Shown: positions 1-10,603, counted from the stretch's first letter. The stretch is DNA of 64,000 bases from Streptomyces sp. NBC_00523 (GCF_036346615.1 NZ_CP107836.1:2294001-2358000); one strand, 5' to 3'. A program made the numbers and translations. Notes: generated from the sequence alone by a model not told the origin.

Positions 1-769
1 TCTGCCCGAGGAGCCGGCCGAGCGAGGGGCCCGGGTCGGCGAAGGCGGGGGCGGCCCGGTGGGCGACCGGGTAGACCAGGACCGGCGGGAGCAGGGGGTC
101 GCGCAGTACGACGGGGGCGCCCCGGCAGAAGTAGGACGGCTGGAGGAGCAGTCCCCGTCCGTCCAGGTGGAGATCGCGGTCCACGGGGTAGTCCGCCTCC
201 AGGACGGGCGCCCGCCAGCGGATGACCGGGGGCAGCGAGGCGAGCAGTTCGTCGGTGCCGCCGTCCAGGAGGGCGCGGCCCCGGATCGCCCGGTCGGCCT
301 CGACGGCGGAGCGGATGTGCGGCCAGTACGGCTCGACGGCGGCGCGGTGGTAGTCCCGTAAGGCGGCGACGAGGCGGCCCACGGGCTCGGCGCCGCCCTC
401 GCGCAGGGGGTCGAGGCGGGCGGCCCGCCGGGCGCCGGGGTCCCCGAGGAGAGCGATCTCGGCGCTCAGGCGCTCGGGCGGAGTCGCGCGCACGGCTTCC
501 ATTCCGGCGTCGAGTCCGAGCGGTTCGGCGCTTTCCTGAGAAGGCGTCAGGAAGTCGGGAAAATATCCGCGCTGCGGGACCACCGCGGACAGCAGACGTA
601 CTTCACCGCTCAACCGTGGGCGGGTTTCGGTGCGCCATTTCCCGAAGACCGCGGAAGCCCTCCGGTCCCTCAGCCGGTGAAAGCTGAGAATGGTCTCCCA
701 CAGCGCGTCCGGCCCGGAGGCCATCCGCACCCTGGAAAGGTCCCATCCGGAGACATGGATACGCAGCAC
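1..769 (-). CDS. ArsR-family-like transcriptional regulator (partial, C-terminus beyond window)
   Basis: The minus-strand frame is open from a GTG at 767-769 to the left edge of the window, giving 256 codons. The start MLRIHVSGWDLSRVRMASGPD and the later block LQPSYFCRGAPVVL resemble the N-terminal ligand-side region of the winged-helix regulators common in Streptomyces, which carry their ArsR-type DNA-binding domain at the C-terminus. That domain would lie outside the window, so the family call rests on resemblance of the N-terminal part only. GGGAG lies just upstream of the start and a good -35/-10 pair lies 40-70 bp upstream. Codon 137 (359-361) is TTA, so translation may depend on the bldA tRNA. 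Target genes cannot be told from the window. Confidence 0.7.
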   Translation of the reverse strand, partial: MLRIHVSGWDLSRVRMASGPDALWETILSFHRLRDRRASAVFGKWRTETRPRLSGEVRLLSAVVPQRGYFPDFLTPSQESAEPLGLDAGMEAVRATPPERLSAEIALLGDPGARRAARLDPLREGGAEPVGRLVAALRDYHRAAVEPYWPHIRSAVEADRAIRGRALLDGGTDELLASLPPVIRWRAPVLEADYPVDRDLHLDGRGLLLQPSYFCRGAPVVLRDPLLPPVLVYPVAHRAAPAFADPGPSLGRLLGQ

Positions 770-809
770 CGAACTCCCACCCCTTGCACCTGCAATTTCC
801 CCCCTCGCA

Positions 810-838
810 AGAGTATGCGAATCGTAACAGCACGTCAC
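810..838 (-). promoter_or_regulatory. Candidate vegetative promoter of the ArsR-like gene
   Basis: On the minus strand GTGACG (833-838) and TACTCT (810-815) are separated by exactly 17 nt. This fits a HrdB-type -35/-10 pair and lies about 40 bp upstream of the GTG start at 769. It is inferred from sequence only. Confidence 0.5.
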
Positions 839-1014
839 CACGGGGTTTCGGCCAGAGGTGAAACGCCTCGCCGGGACCGCCCGCCGGACGAAAAGCTGTA
901 CGGCGTCGGGTGCGATTCCGGAGCCACCGGAAGAGCGAGTGAAGGCCGTGGGGGGTTTTGCTCGTTCGGCGGCGGTTGGCAAAGGTGCGGCTCCGCACTC
1001 GATGGGGGTAAGCC

Positions 1015-1052
1015 GGGTGCGGCCCGTGGATGGGGATCCACGGGCCGCACCC
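1015..1052. terminator. 17-bp perfect hairpin, terminator-like
   Basis: GGGTGCGGCCCGTGGAT (1015-1031) is followed by a GGGG loop and its exact reverse complement (1036-1052). The stem is perfect over 17 bp. No U-tract follows on either strand, which is common for Streptomyces terminators. It lies about 230 bp beyond the ppdK stop, so it may be a back-up terminator or insulator ahead of the ArsR-like gene. Confidence 0.6.
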
Positions 1053-1173
1053 CGGTCCGTTCAACTCGATTTCTTTGCGCATTAAACGAAGCAATGGATG
1101 CCGGTTGGATGGCGGTCATCTTATTTACTGGGACATGACAACGTTGTGCATCGCCCGGCCGCGTACGCCAAGA

Positions 1174-1202
1174 CGGCGGCACCCCCGCACAGGGTGCCGC
1201 CG
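1174..1202. terminator. 11-bp hairpin downstream of ppdK
   Basis: CGGCGGCACCC (1174-1184) pairs with GGGTGCCGCCG (1192-1202) across a 7-nt loop. It lies between the larger ppdK-proximal stem-loop and the 17-bp hairpin, and is probably part of a multi-hairpin termination region. Confidence 0.45.
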
Positions 1203-1210
1203 CCTCCGGA

Positions 1211-1268
1211 ATTCCGCGTCCGCCGCCGGTTCGGGTGAGGGTGGGATCACCGGCGGCGGAAGCGGAAT
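1211..1268 (-). terminator. Stem-loop terminator of ppdK
   Basis: 1211-1230 pairs with 1249-1268: twenty positions with a single mismatch and an 18-nt loop. It begins 17 bp after the ppdK stop codon, the expected place for an intrinsic terminator. There is no U-tract. Confidence 0.6.
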
Positions 1269-1285
1269 CGGTAGGGGATGACGCG

Positions 1286-3997
<2,712 letters not shown>

Positions 3998-4368
3998 GGT
4001 CTCGACTCCTCGAAGACGCGGTGGCTGCCCTGACGGCGAGGAACATACCCAGATCGAAGGTGCCTGGGTACGTCCACTTGCGCGTCGTACGGCCGTAACC
4101 ACCCGTCCGCCAGCAGATCGAAAGTCGGCCGCTCAAAAGCCATCCGGAACGGCGCGTTCAGGAGTCGTACGCAGGATGACGCAGCGCACACCGGAACCCC
4201 TGGTTCGGTGGCTGAAAGTGATCGAAGCGTCGATCGATCAAAGTATGGCTGGGTGGCACCCAGTGCCACCCTTTGAGAAGTGCAGCCCCTCATTTACCGC
4301 TCACCTGAGCACACCTCTTCTCACAGTGGCGAGAATCACTCGATGGAGGGGCCGCTCGGATGAGCGAA
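3998..4368. other. Intergenic region upstream of ppdK
   Basis: About 370 bp of non-coding sequence between ppdK and the dus terminator. It must hold the ppdK promoter, but I find no convincing -35/-10 pair. Its notable element is the 9-bp inverted repeat at 4251-4271. I see no gene. Confidence 0.55.
4251..4271. promoter_or_regulatory. Inverted repeat, candidate operator for ppdK
   Basis: GGGTGGCAC, a 3-nt spacer and GTGCCACCC form a perfect 9-3-9 inverted repeat about 250 bp upstream of the ppdK start. The short spacer and position suggest a dimeric repressor or activator site. I recognise no specific regulator for this motif. Confidence 0.35.
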
Positions 4369-4407
4369 AACGGCGAGTGGGGGCACTCAGTGCCCCCACT
4401 CGCCGTT
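4369..4407. terminator. Bidirectional intrinsic terminator after dus
   Basis: AACGGCGAGTGGGGGCACT (4369-4387) is followed by one base and its exact 19-base reverse complement (4389-4407). On the minus strand the stem is followed by TTTTCGC, and on the plus strand by CGTTTTT. It begins 8 bp after the dus stop, so it terminates dus and could also block reverse read-through. Confidence 0.88.
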
Positions 4408-4415
4408 CGTTTTTC

Positions 4416-5564
4416 TCAGCCCCCGGAGGTGTCCAGCTCCGCGTCGGCGCTGATGCCCGCGCAGTCGTACGGGTCCTTCAGCCAGCCGTCCGGGAGGGCC
4501 ACCCGGTTGTTGCCCGAGGTGCGGCCGCGGGGGCCGTCGGCGCCGTCCGGCCAGGGCTGGTCGAGGTCCAGCTCCTGGAGCTGGGAGCCCAGCTCCTCCA
4601 GCGAGGAGGTGATCGCCAGCTTCTTGCGCATCTCGGAGCCCACCGCGAAGCCCTTGAGGTACCAGGCGACGTGCTTGCGGAAGTCGATCACGCCCCGCGC
4701 CTCGTCGCCGATCCACTCCCCCAGCAGCGTCGCGTGGCGCAGCATCACGTCGGCGACGGTGCGCAGCGTGGGCGCCTGCCGGGTCTCCGTGCCCTCGAAC
4801 GCGCTGACCAGGTCGCCGAAGAGCCAGGGGCGGCCCAGGCAGCCGCGCCCCACGACCACGCCGTCGCAGCCGGTCTCGCGCATCATGCGCAGGGCGTCGT
4901 CCGCGCACCAGATGTCGCCGTTGCCGAGCACCGGGATCTCCGGGACGTGCTCCTTGAGCCGGGCGATGGCGTCCCAGTCGGCGGTGCCGCCGTAGTGCTG
5001 GGCGGTGGTCCTGCCGTGCAGGGCGACCGCCGTGACGCCCTCCTCGACGGCGATCCGGCCCGCGTCGAGGTAGGTCAGGTGGTCGTCGTCGATGCCCTTG
5101 CGCATCTTGATCGTGACGGGCAGGTCCCCGGCCCGGGAGACCGCCTCGTGCAGGATCGCGCGCAGCAGCGGCCGCTTGTACGGGAGGGCCGAGCCGCCGC
5201 CCTTGCGGGTGACCTTGGGGACCGGGCAGCCGAAGTTGAGGTCGATGTGGTCGGCGAGGTTCTCGTCCACGATCATGCTGACGGCCTTGCCGACCGTGTC
5301 CGGGTCCACTCCGTACAGCTGGATCGAGCGCGGGGTCTCGGTCGCGTCGAAGTGGATGAGCTGCATGGTCTTCTCGTTGCGCTCGACCAGGGCCCTCGTC
5401 GTGATCATCTCGCTGACGAACAGCCCCTTGCCGCCCGAGAACTCCCGGCACAGGGTGCGGAAGGGGGCGTTGGTGATGCCGGCCATGGGCGCGAGGACCA
5501 CCGGCGGCTGCACGGTGTGCGGGCCGATGCGGAGCAGCGAGGGCGAGGGGGCGAGCGTGGTCAT
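4416..5564 (-). CDS. dus: tRNA-dihydrouridine synthase (DusB-type)
   Basis: An FMN-dependent enzyme that reduces specific uridines in the tRNA D-loop to dihydrouridine. The 382 residues form a TIM barrel: flavin-binding APMAGITNAPFR at residues 25-36, and the catalytic-cysteine motif NFGCPVPKV with Cys113, followed by KGGGSAL. IKMRKG and HGRT lie further along the barrel and GNGDIW contributes to FMN phosphate binding. The C-terminal helical domain ends at the stop just before a perfect terminator. The ATG at 5564 has no Shine-Dalgarno, but GACAAT lies 6 nt upstream, so the message may be leaderless. Monocistronic. Confidence 0.93.
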   Translation of the reverse strand: MTTLAPSPSLLRIGPHTVQPPVVLAPMAGITNAPFRTLCREFSGGKGLFVSEMITTRALVERNEKTMQLIHFDATETPRSIQLYGVDPDTVGKAVSMIVDENLADHIDLNFGCPVPKVTRKGGGSALPYKRPLLRAILHEAVSRAGDLPVTIKMRKGIDDDHLTYLDAGRIAVEEGVTAVALHGRTTAQHYGGTADWDAIARLKEHVPEIPVLGNGDIWCADDALRMMRETGCDGVVVGRGCLGRPWLFGDLVSAFEGTETRQAPTLRTVADVMLRHATLLGEWIGDEARGVIDFRKHVAWYLKGFAVGSEMRKKLAITSSLEELGSQLQELDLDQPWPDGADGPRGRTSGNNRVALPDGWLKDPYDCAGISADAELDTSGG

Positions 5565-5705
5565 GGCCCCATTGTCCCGTACCCCGGCGACTGCTCCGGG
5601 GGCGGTGGCGCCCCGCCGGTCCCAGGAAAGGCTAGGGCCTTGTCGGACCCGGCCCGTAGCGTGGGGCTTCCGGCACGAGGCCGGTGAATCAAGGAGACGA
5701 AGCTC

Positions 5706-6629
5706 ATGACGACGACCTCTTCCCGCTTAATCCCCGGCTCCCCCAGCCGTCGCGGACTGCTCGCGCTGGGCGGTGCGGGTGCCGGCGCGCTGATCCTCGG
5801 CGCGGGCCCCGCGCGGGCCGCGTCCGGCTCCACGACCGCCCGGCTGCGCGAGCTGGAGCGGACGCACGGCGCCCGCGTCGGCGCCTTCGCGTACAACGTG
5901 GCCACGGGCGTCGCGGTGCGGCACCGGGCGGACGAGCGCTTCCCGATGCTGTCCACGTTCAAGACGCTCGCCGCGGCGGCCGTCCTGCGGGATCTGGACC
6001 GGGACGGCGAGGTCCTGGAGAAGGTGATCCACTACACGGAGGCGGACTGCGTCTCCGATTCCCCGGTCACCGACACCCCGGAGCACATCGCGAGCGGGCT
6101 GAGCGTCGCCCGGCTCTGCGACGCCGCGATCGGCGACAGCGACAACACCGCGGGCAATCTGCTGCTCCGCGAGCTCGGCGGCCCGCAGGCCGTCACCCGC
6201 TTCGCCCGTTCCCTGGGCGACCGCGTGACCCGGCTGGACCGCTGGGAGCCCGTGCTGAACTCCGCCGAGCCGGGCCGGGTCACGGACACCACGACCCCGT
6301 CCGCGCTGGCCCGCGACTACGCCCGGCTGGTCCTGGGGAACGCGCTGGAGCCCCGGGACCGCGAGCGGCTGACGTACTGGCTGCTCAACTGCCGGACGAG
6401 CGGTACGCGGTTCCGGGCCGGGCTGCCGCCGGAGTGGACGGTCGCCGACAAGACGGGCGGCGGCTCGTACGCCTCGTGCAACGACGTGGGCGTCGCGTGG
6501 ACTCCGGAGGGCGTGCCGGTGGTCCTGGCGGTGCTGACGACGAAGCCGGCGGGCGCCTCCGACGCGGCGGGCGACCACCCGCTGGTGCGGGACGCGGCGG
6601 AGGCCCTGGCAGCGGCGGTCGTTAGTTAG
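5706..6629 (+). CDS. Class A beta-lactamase, Tat-exported
   Basis: A serine hydrolase that opens beta-lactam rings outside the cell. The 307 residues start with a twin-arginine signal peptide (PSRRGLLALGG, Arg15-Arg16, cleaved after ARA near residue 38). All class A motifs are present: STFK (83-86) with nucleophile Ser83, SDN (145-147), EPVLN with general base Glu181, and KTGGG (249-253). AAGGAGA precedes the ATG by about 9 nt. Codon 8 (5727-5729) is TTA, placing export of the enzyme under possible bldA control. It lies 15 bp upstream of a multidrug pump on the same strand. No BlaI/BlaR or AmpR homologue lies next to it. Confidence 0.95.
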   Translation: MTTTSSRLIPGSPSRRGLLALGGAGAGALILGAGPARAASGSTTARLRELERTHGARVGAFAYNVATGVAVRHRADERFPMLSTFKTLAAAAVLRDLDRDGEVLEKVIHYTEADCVSDSPVTDTPEHIASGLSVARLCDAAIGDSDNTAGNLLLRELGGPQAVTRFARSLGDRVTRLDRWEPVLNSAEPGRVTDTTTPSALARDYARLVLGNALEPRDRERLTYWLLNCRTSGTRFRAGLPPEWTVADKTGGGSYASCNDVGVAWTPEGVPVVLAVLTTKPAGASDAAGDHPLVRDAAEALAAAVVS

Positions 6630-6632
6630 TCG

Positions 6633-6638
6633 TACTAT
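6633..6638 (+). promoter_or_regulatory. -10 element for a leaderless MFS transcript
   Basis: TACTAT lies 6 nt before the ATG at 6645, which would put the transcription start on the A of the start codon. There is no Shine-Dalgarno sequence. The pump can therefore be transcribed independently of the upstream beta-lactamase. I see no clear -35. Confidence 0.5.
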
Positions 6639-6644
6639 CGATGG

Positions 6645-8126
6645 ATGCCTGAGCTCAGCCACCGACGGCGGATGCTGGTGCTGGCGATCTGCTGCATGAG
6701 CCTGCTGATCGTCAGCCTCGACACCACCGCACTGAATGTCGCCCTGCCCGCCATGCGCCGGGAGCTGGACGCGAGCGTCGCGGGGATGCAGTGGACGATC
6801 GACGCGTACACGCTCGTCCTCGCATCCCTGCTGATGCTCGCCGGTTCCACCGCCGACCGGATCGGCCGGCGGAAGGTCTTCATGGCCGGGCTGGTCCTGT
6901 TCACCCTGGGTTCGGCGCTCTGCTCGCTGGCGCCGAACCTGGAGGCGCTCATCGCCTTCCGGATGGTGCAGGCCGTGGGCGGCTCGATGCTCAACCCGGT
7001 CGCGATGTCGATCATCACCAACACCTTCACCGACCCCCGCGAGCGCGCCCGTGCGATCGGGGTCTGGGGCGGGGTCGTCGGCATCTCGATGGCGGCCGGT
7101 CCGGTGGTCGGGGGCGGCCTGGTCGACTCGGTCGGCTGGCGGTCGATCTTCTGGGTCAACCTCCCGGTGGGCCTCGCCGCCCTGCTGCTGACCTGGCGTT
7201 ACGTCCCCGAGTCGCGCGCCCACCGGGCCCGCCGCCCGGACCCGCTGGGCCAGCTCCTGGTGATCACGCTGCTGGGCTCGCTGACGTACGCGATCATCGA
7301 GGCCCCGCAGAAGGGGTGGGCCTCCGCCGAGATCCTGCTCTTCGCCGGACTCGCGGCGGCGGCCCTGGTGGGGTTGCTGGTGCACGAGCCCCGGCGCGCC
7401 GATCCGCTGATCGATCTGCGGTTCTTCCACAGCGTTCCGTTCAGCGGTGCCACGGTCATCGCGGTCAGCGCCTTCGCCGCGCTCGGCGGCTTCCTCTTCC
7501 TCAACACGCTCTACCTCCAGGACGTCCGGGGGCTGAGCGCGCTGGACGCCGGGCTCTACACGCTGCCCATGGCGGCGGTGGTGTGCCTGCTGTCGCCGCT
7601 GTCCGGGCGGCTCGTGGCGAGTCGCGGGCCGCGCATCCCGCTGCTGATCGCGGGCGGTGCGATGGCGGTGAGCGGGCTGATGCTGGCCGCGTTCGACGCG
7701 GAGACCGGAACGGTCTCGATGTTCGCCGCGTATGTGCTGTTCGGCCTGGGCTTCGGCTCGGTGAACGCGCCCATCACCAACACCGCCGTCTCCGGCATGC
7801 CCCGCTCCCAGGCGGGCGTGGCGGCCGCCGTCGCCTCCACCAGCCGACAGATCGGGCAGACCCTCGGGGTCGCCGTGATCGGCGCGGTCCTGGCGGCGGG
7901 GTTGGCGGACCCGGGCGGCTCGGAGGGCTTCGTGGCGGCGAGCCGGCCCGGCTGGTGGATCGTCACCGGCTGCGGGCTCGCCGTCCTGCTGATCGGTGCC
8001 CTGAGCAGCGGCCGCTGGGCCCGGTCCACCGCCCGCCGGACGGCGGAGCGGCTGGCGGAACCGGCGGCGGAACCAGTGGCCGGGGGCCCGGTCGCTCAGT
8101 CCTCGGCGGCCCGCACCATTTCCTGA
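6645..8126 (+). CDS. DHA2-family MFS multidrug efflux transporter
   Basis: A 493-residue proton-driven antiporter of the EmrB/QacA type. The hydrophobicity pattern fits 14 transmembrane segments. Helix 1 carries LDTTALNVALPAM (family motif D1), and the loop 2-3 motif A appears as GSTADRIGRRKVF. Motif C appears as GPVVGGGLVDSVGWRSIFWVNLPVG. The substrate cannot be told from sequence. The start has an appropriately placed -10 hexamer but no ribosome site, suggesting a leaderless mRNA. The last 31 bp overlap the convergent XRE regulator gene. Beta-lactamase and pump together form a small resistance-like cluster, although co-regulation is inference. Confidence 0.93.
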   Translation: MPELSHRRRMLVLAICCMSLLIVSLDTTALNVALPAMRRELDASVAGMQWTIDAYTLVLASLLMLAGSTADRIGRRKVFMAGLVLFTLGSALCSLAPNLEALIAFRMVQAVGGSMLNPVAMSIITNTFTDPRERARAIGVWGGVVGISMAAGPVVGGGLVDSVGWRSIFWVNLPVGLAALLLTWRYVPESRAHRARRPDPLGQLLVITLLGSLTYAIIEAPQKGWASAEILLFAGLAAAALVGLLVHEPRRADPLIDLRFFHSVPFSGATVIAVSAFAALGGFLFLNTLYLQDVRGLSALDAGLYTLPMAAVVCLLSPLSGRLVASRGPRIPLLIAGGAMAVSGLMLAAFDAETGTVSMFAAYVLFGLGFGSVNAPITNTAVSGMPRSQAGVAAAVASTSRQIGQTLGVAVIGAVLAAGLADPGGSEGFVAASRPGWWIVTGCGLAVLLIGALSSGRWARSTARRTAERLAEPAAEPVAGGPVAQSSAARTIS

Positions 8127-8977
8127 AGGCGGGCCAGCCGCTCGTACGTCTCGTCGTCCCGGGGCGTGTAGCTGACCAGGCGCGGTCCGGCCGAGGGGCC
8201 GAGCCAGAGGTCGGTGGTCTCGACGCGCAGCATCCCGACCCAGGCGTTGCGGAAGACTTTGGACCGGCTGCCCGCCCCGACGACCTCGTGCCGGGCCCAG
8301 TTCTCGCGGAACTCCTCGGAGGCCGCCTCCAGGCGCCCCAGCAGCTCCTTCCAGGCGGGCTCCGCGAGGTGTTCCGCCATGGCCGCGCGGAACTTGGCGG
8401 TGATGTAGCGGGTCACCTCGGCGGTGTCCATGACCGAGGCCCGCCACTGCTCGTTGGTGTGGGCGAGCAGCATGACGTTGCGGTCCCCGGGCGCGACCTC
8501 CTCCAGGTCGCAGAGGAGCCGCCCGTACGTGCGGTTGTGGGCGAGGATGTCGTACCGGCTGTTCTGCACGCAGGCGGGGATCGGCTCCAGCTGCCGCAGC
8601 ATGGCCCGCAGCGCCGGGGTGACGTGCGGGCAGTCGGTGCCGGGTGCCGGGTCGATGGCCGCGGCGAGCGAGAAGAGGTGGCTGCGCTCGCTGCGGTCCA
8701 GCAGCAGGGCGCGCGCGAGGGCGTCGAGGACCTGGGGCGAGACCTGGATGTCCCGGGCCTGTTCGAGCCAGGTGTACCAGGTGACGCCGACGGCGGAGAG
8801 CTGGGCGACCTCCTCGCGGCGCAGCCCCGGGGTGCGCCGGCGGCGGCCCCGGACGAGGCCGACCTGCTCGGGGGTGATCCGCTCGCGGCGGCTGCGCAGG
8901 AAGTTCGCCAGCTCGTGCCGCCGGATGTCGGGCTCGCTCACGCCGGGGGCGGCCGGCTGCGTCAGGGGCGTCGCCAT
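8096..8977 (-). CDS. XRE-family regulator with MmyB-like ligand-binding domain
   Basis: A 293-residue transcription factor. The N-terminal helix-turn-helix spans roughly residues 20-90 (HELANFLRSRRERITPEQVG and TPGLRREEVAQLSAVGVTWY), matching the XRE class typical of Actinobacteria. The remainder, starting near HLFSLAAA, resembles the PAS-like MmyB ligand-binding domain, including NRTYGRLL, RYITAKFRAAMAEH and a Trp-rich C-terminal section. I chose the ATG at 8977 because GGAGG lies 10 nt upstream; an ATG at 8986 is too close to that site. It is divergent from an MFS pump and the shared intergenic region contains tandem palindromes, so it is probably the local repressor. The 3' end overlaps the convergent DHA2 pump gene. 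Confidence 0.9.
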   Translation of the reverse strand: MATPLTQPAAPGVSEPDIRRHELANFLRSRRERITPEQVGLVRGRRRRTPGLRREEVAQLSAVGVTWYTWLEQARDIQVSPQVLDALARALLLDRSERSHLFSLAAAIDPAPGTDCPHVTPALRAMLRQLEPIPACVQNSRYDILAHNRTYGRLLCDLEEVAPGDRNVMLLAHTNEQWRASVMDTAEVTRYITAKFRAAMAEHLAEPAWKELLGRLEAASEEFRENWARHEVVGAGSRSKVFRNAWVGMLRVETTDLWLGPSAGPRLVSYTPRDDETYERLARLQEMVRAAED

Positions 8978-9038
8978 CGTCGTCATTCCTCCAGGGTGCG
9001 GGCCCGGTACGGGCACCGGTCGGCTGGTGCCTGGTGGT

Positions 9039-9072
9039 CCTTGTACCAGGATAAGGACACTCTGGTACCAGG
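9039..9072. promoter_or_regulatory. Tandem palindromic operators in the XRE/MFS divergent promoter
   Basis: CTTGTACCAG and CTGGTACCAG, the second a perfect 10-bp palindrome, have centres at 9044.5 and 9066.5. They are 22 bp apart, about two helical turns. A looser GGTGCC site is centred near 9028.5 and a GGTAC site near 9008.5. A GATCGT hexamer at 9086-9091 precedes the MFS start by 7 nt, so the downstream palindrome would cover the -35 region. This is consistent with repression by the adjacent XRE protein, which is inference. Confidence 0.5.
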
Positions 9073-9098
9073 CTGCGGATGGGGCGATCGTCGGTGGC

Positions 9099-10571
9099 GT
9101 GAGTAAATCCTCTGTACGGACGTCAACGGCAGGCGCCACCACCTCCCCGGTGGTGCGGCACGACCATCCCACCCCGGTCCTGGGCACGCTGGGGCTGTTC
9201 ACCGTGCTGCTGGGCGCGGCCCTTCCCCTGATCGACTTCTTCATCGTCAACGTGGCCCTGCCCACCATCGACCACGACCTGGCGGCGGGCCCGGCCCTGC
9301 TGGAACTGGTCGTCGCGGGCTACGGCCTCGCCTACGCCGTGCTGCTGGTCCTCGGCGGGCGGCTCGGTGACATGGCCGGGCGGCGCCGGCTCTTCCTGGC
9401 CGGGATCGCCGCCTTCGGGATCACCTCGCTGGCCTGCGGGCTCGCCCCGACCGCCTGGACCCTGGTCGGGGCGCGGGTGGCCCAGGGCGCGGCGGCCGCG
9501 CTGATGCTGCCGCAGGTCCTCGCGACCATCCAGGCGGCCACCTCCGGCCACCGCAGGGCCCGGGCGATGAGCCTGTACGGGGCTACGGCCGGGCTCTCCA
9601 TGGTCGCGGGCCAGATCCTGGGCGGGGCGCTGGTCGCCGCCGCGCCGCTGTCCTCGGTGTTCGGCGAGAGCGCGGGCTGGCGGTCGGTGTTCCTGGTCAA
9701 CGTGCCCGTCGCGGCGCTCGGTCTGGTGCTGGCGGCGCGCGCGGTCCCGGAGACGCGGGCGGACCGGCCCGCGCCCGTCGACGTACCGGGCACGCTGCTG
9801 CTCGCGGTGTCGCTGGTGACGCTGCTGGCCCCGCTCACCGAGGGCCGGGCGGCGGGCTGGCCGCTGTGGACCTGGGTGTCCCTCGCGCTGTTCCCGTTCG
9901 CGGCGGCGGCGTTCTACCGGGTGGAGCGGCGGGCGGACCGGCGCGGGCTGATCCCGCTGGTGCCGCCGAGCCTGCTGCGCCTGGAGTCGCTGCGGCGCGG
10001 GCTCGCCCTGGTGGTGCCGTTCTCGGTGGGCTTCGGCGGCTTCATGTTCGTCATCGCGGTCGCGCTCCAGCAGGGCCTGGAGCTGGGCCCGGCGCAGTCC
10101 GGCCTGTCGATGGCCCCGATGGCGGTGGCCTTCTTCGCGGCCTCGCTGGCCGGTCCCCGGCTGGTGCGGCGGTACGGCAGCCGGGTCGTGACGGCGGGCG
10201 GGCTGATCCAGGCGGTGGGCGTGGCGGTGCTCGCGTTCACCGTGTGGCGGGGCTGGCCGGACCTGGGCATGGCGGGGCTGCTGCCCGGGATGGCGGTCGC
10301 CGGTTTCGGCCAGGGCCTCCAGCTGCCGGTCATCTTCCGCATCATCCTGTCCGACGTACCGCCGGAGCGGGCCGGGGTGGGCGGCGGGGTGATGACGACG
10401 ACCCAGCAGGCGACGCTGACCCTGGGCGTGGCGACGCTCGGCTCGCTGTTCCTGGCCCTGGTGCCGGGGTGGGGGATGCGGGACGCCCTGATCGTGACGC
10501 TGCTCGTCCAGCTGGCGGCGGTCGCCCTGACGACCGCGCTGAGCCTGCGGCTGCCGCGCACGGTGGGGTGA
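9099..10571 (+). CDS. MFS drug-efflux transporter divergent from XRE regulator
   Basis: A 490-residue DHA2-type permease. A hydrophilic N-terminus of about 25 residues precedes helix 1 (LIDFFIVNVALPTI). Motif A is GGRLGDMAGRRRLF and motif C is GQILGGALVAAAPL. About 14 hydrophobic segments are visible. I start at GTG 9099, just after the divergent operator region; the open frame runs further upstream but across the operator and into the regulator gene. No strong ribosome site is present. The arrangement with the XRE gene suggests ligand-induced expression. A strong terminator follows the stop. Confidence 0.9.
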   Translation: MSKSSVRTSTAGATTSPVVRHDHPTPVLGTLGLFTVLLGAALPLIDFFIVNVALPTIDHDLAAGPALLELVVAGYGLAYAVLLVLGGRLGDMAGRRRLFLAGIAAFGITSLACGLAPTAWTLVGARVAQGAAAALMLPQVLATIQAATSGHRRARAMSLYGATAGLSMVAGQILGGALVAAAPLSSVFGESAGWRSVFLVNVPVAALGLVLAARAVPETRADRPAPVDVPGTLLLAVSLVTLLAPLTEGRAAGWPLWTWVSLALFPFAAAAFYRVERRADRRGLIPLVPPSLLRLESLRRGLALVVPFSVGFGGFMFVIAVALQQGLELGPAQSGLSMAPMAVAFFAASLAGPRLVRRYGSRVVTAGGLIQAVGVAVLAFTVWRGWPDLGMAGLLPGMAVAGFGQGLQLPVIFRIILSDVPPERAGVGGGVMTTTQQATLTLGVATLGSLFLALVPGWGMRDALIVTLLVQLAAVALTTALSLRLPRTVG

Positions 10572-10603
10572 GGGGCGGGCTCCGGACGGGGCGGACACGG
10601 CAC

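Larger units (their letters stand above)
770..1285. other. Intergenic region, no gene seen
   Basis: This 516-bp gap lies between the start of the ArsR-like gene and the stop of ppdK. Open frames here lack ribosome binding sites and resemble no family I know. It contains the minus-strand promoter near 810-838 and three strong inverted repeats (1015-1052, 1174-1202, 1211-1268), and is otherwise featureless to me. Confidence 0.6.

Noticed and set aside
603-1281. Several overlapping open frames in the gap before ppdK
   Set aside because: They conflict with each other, overlap hairpins and resemble no protein. They are chance frames in GC-rich DNA.
5640-5662. Promoter TTGTCG/TAGCGT for the beta-lactamase
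   Set aside because: Spacing is only 11 nt, too short for a vegetative promoter, so I did not list it.
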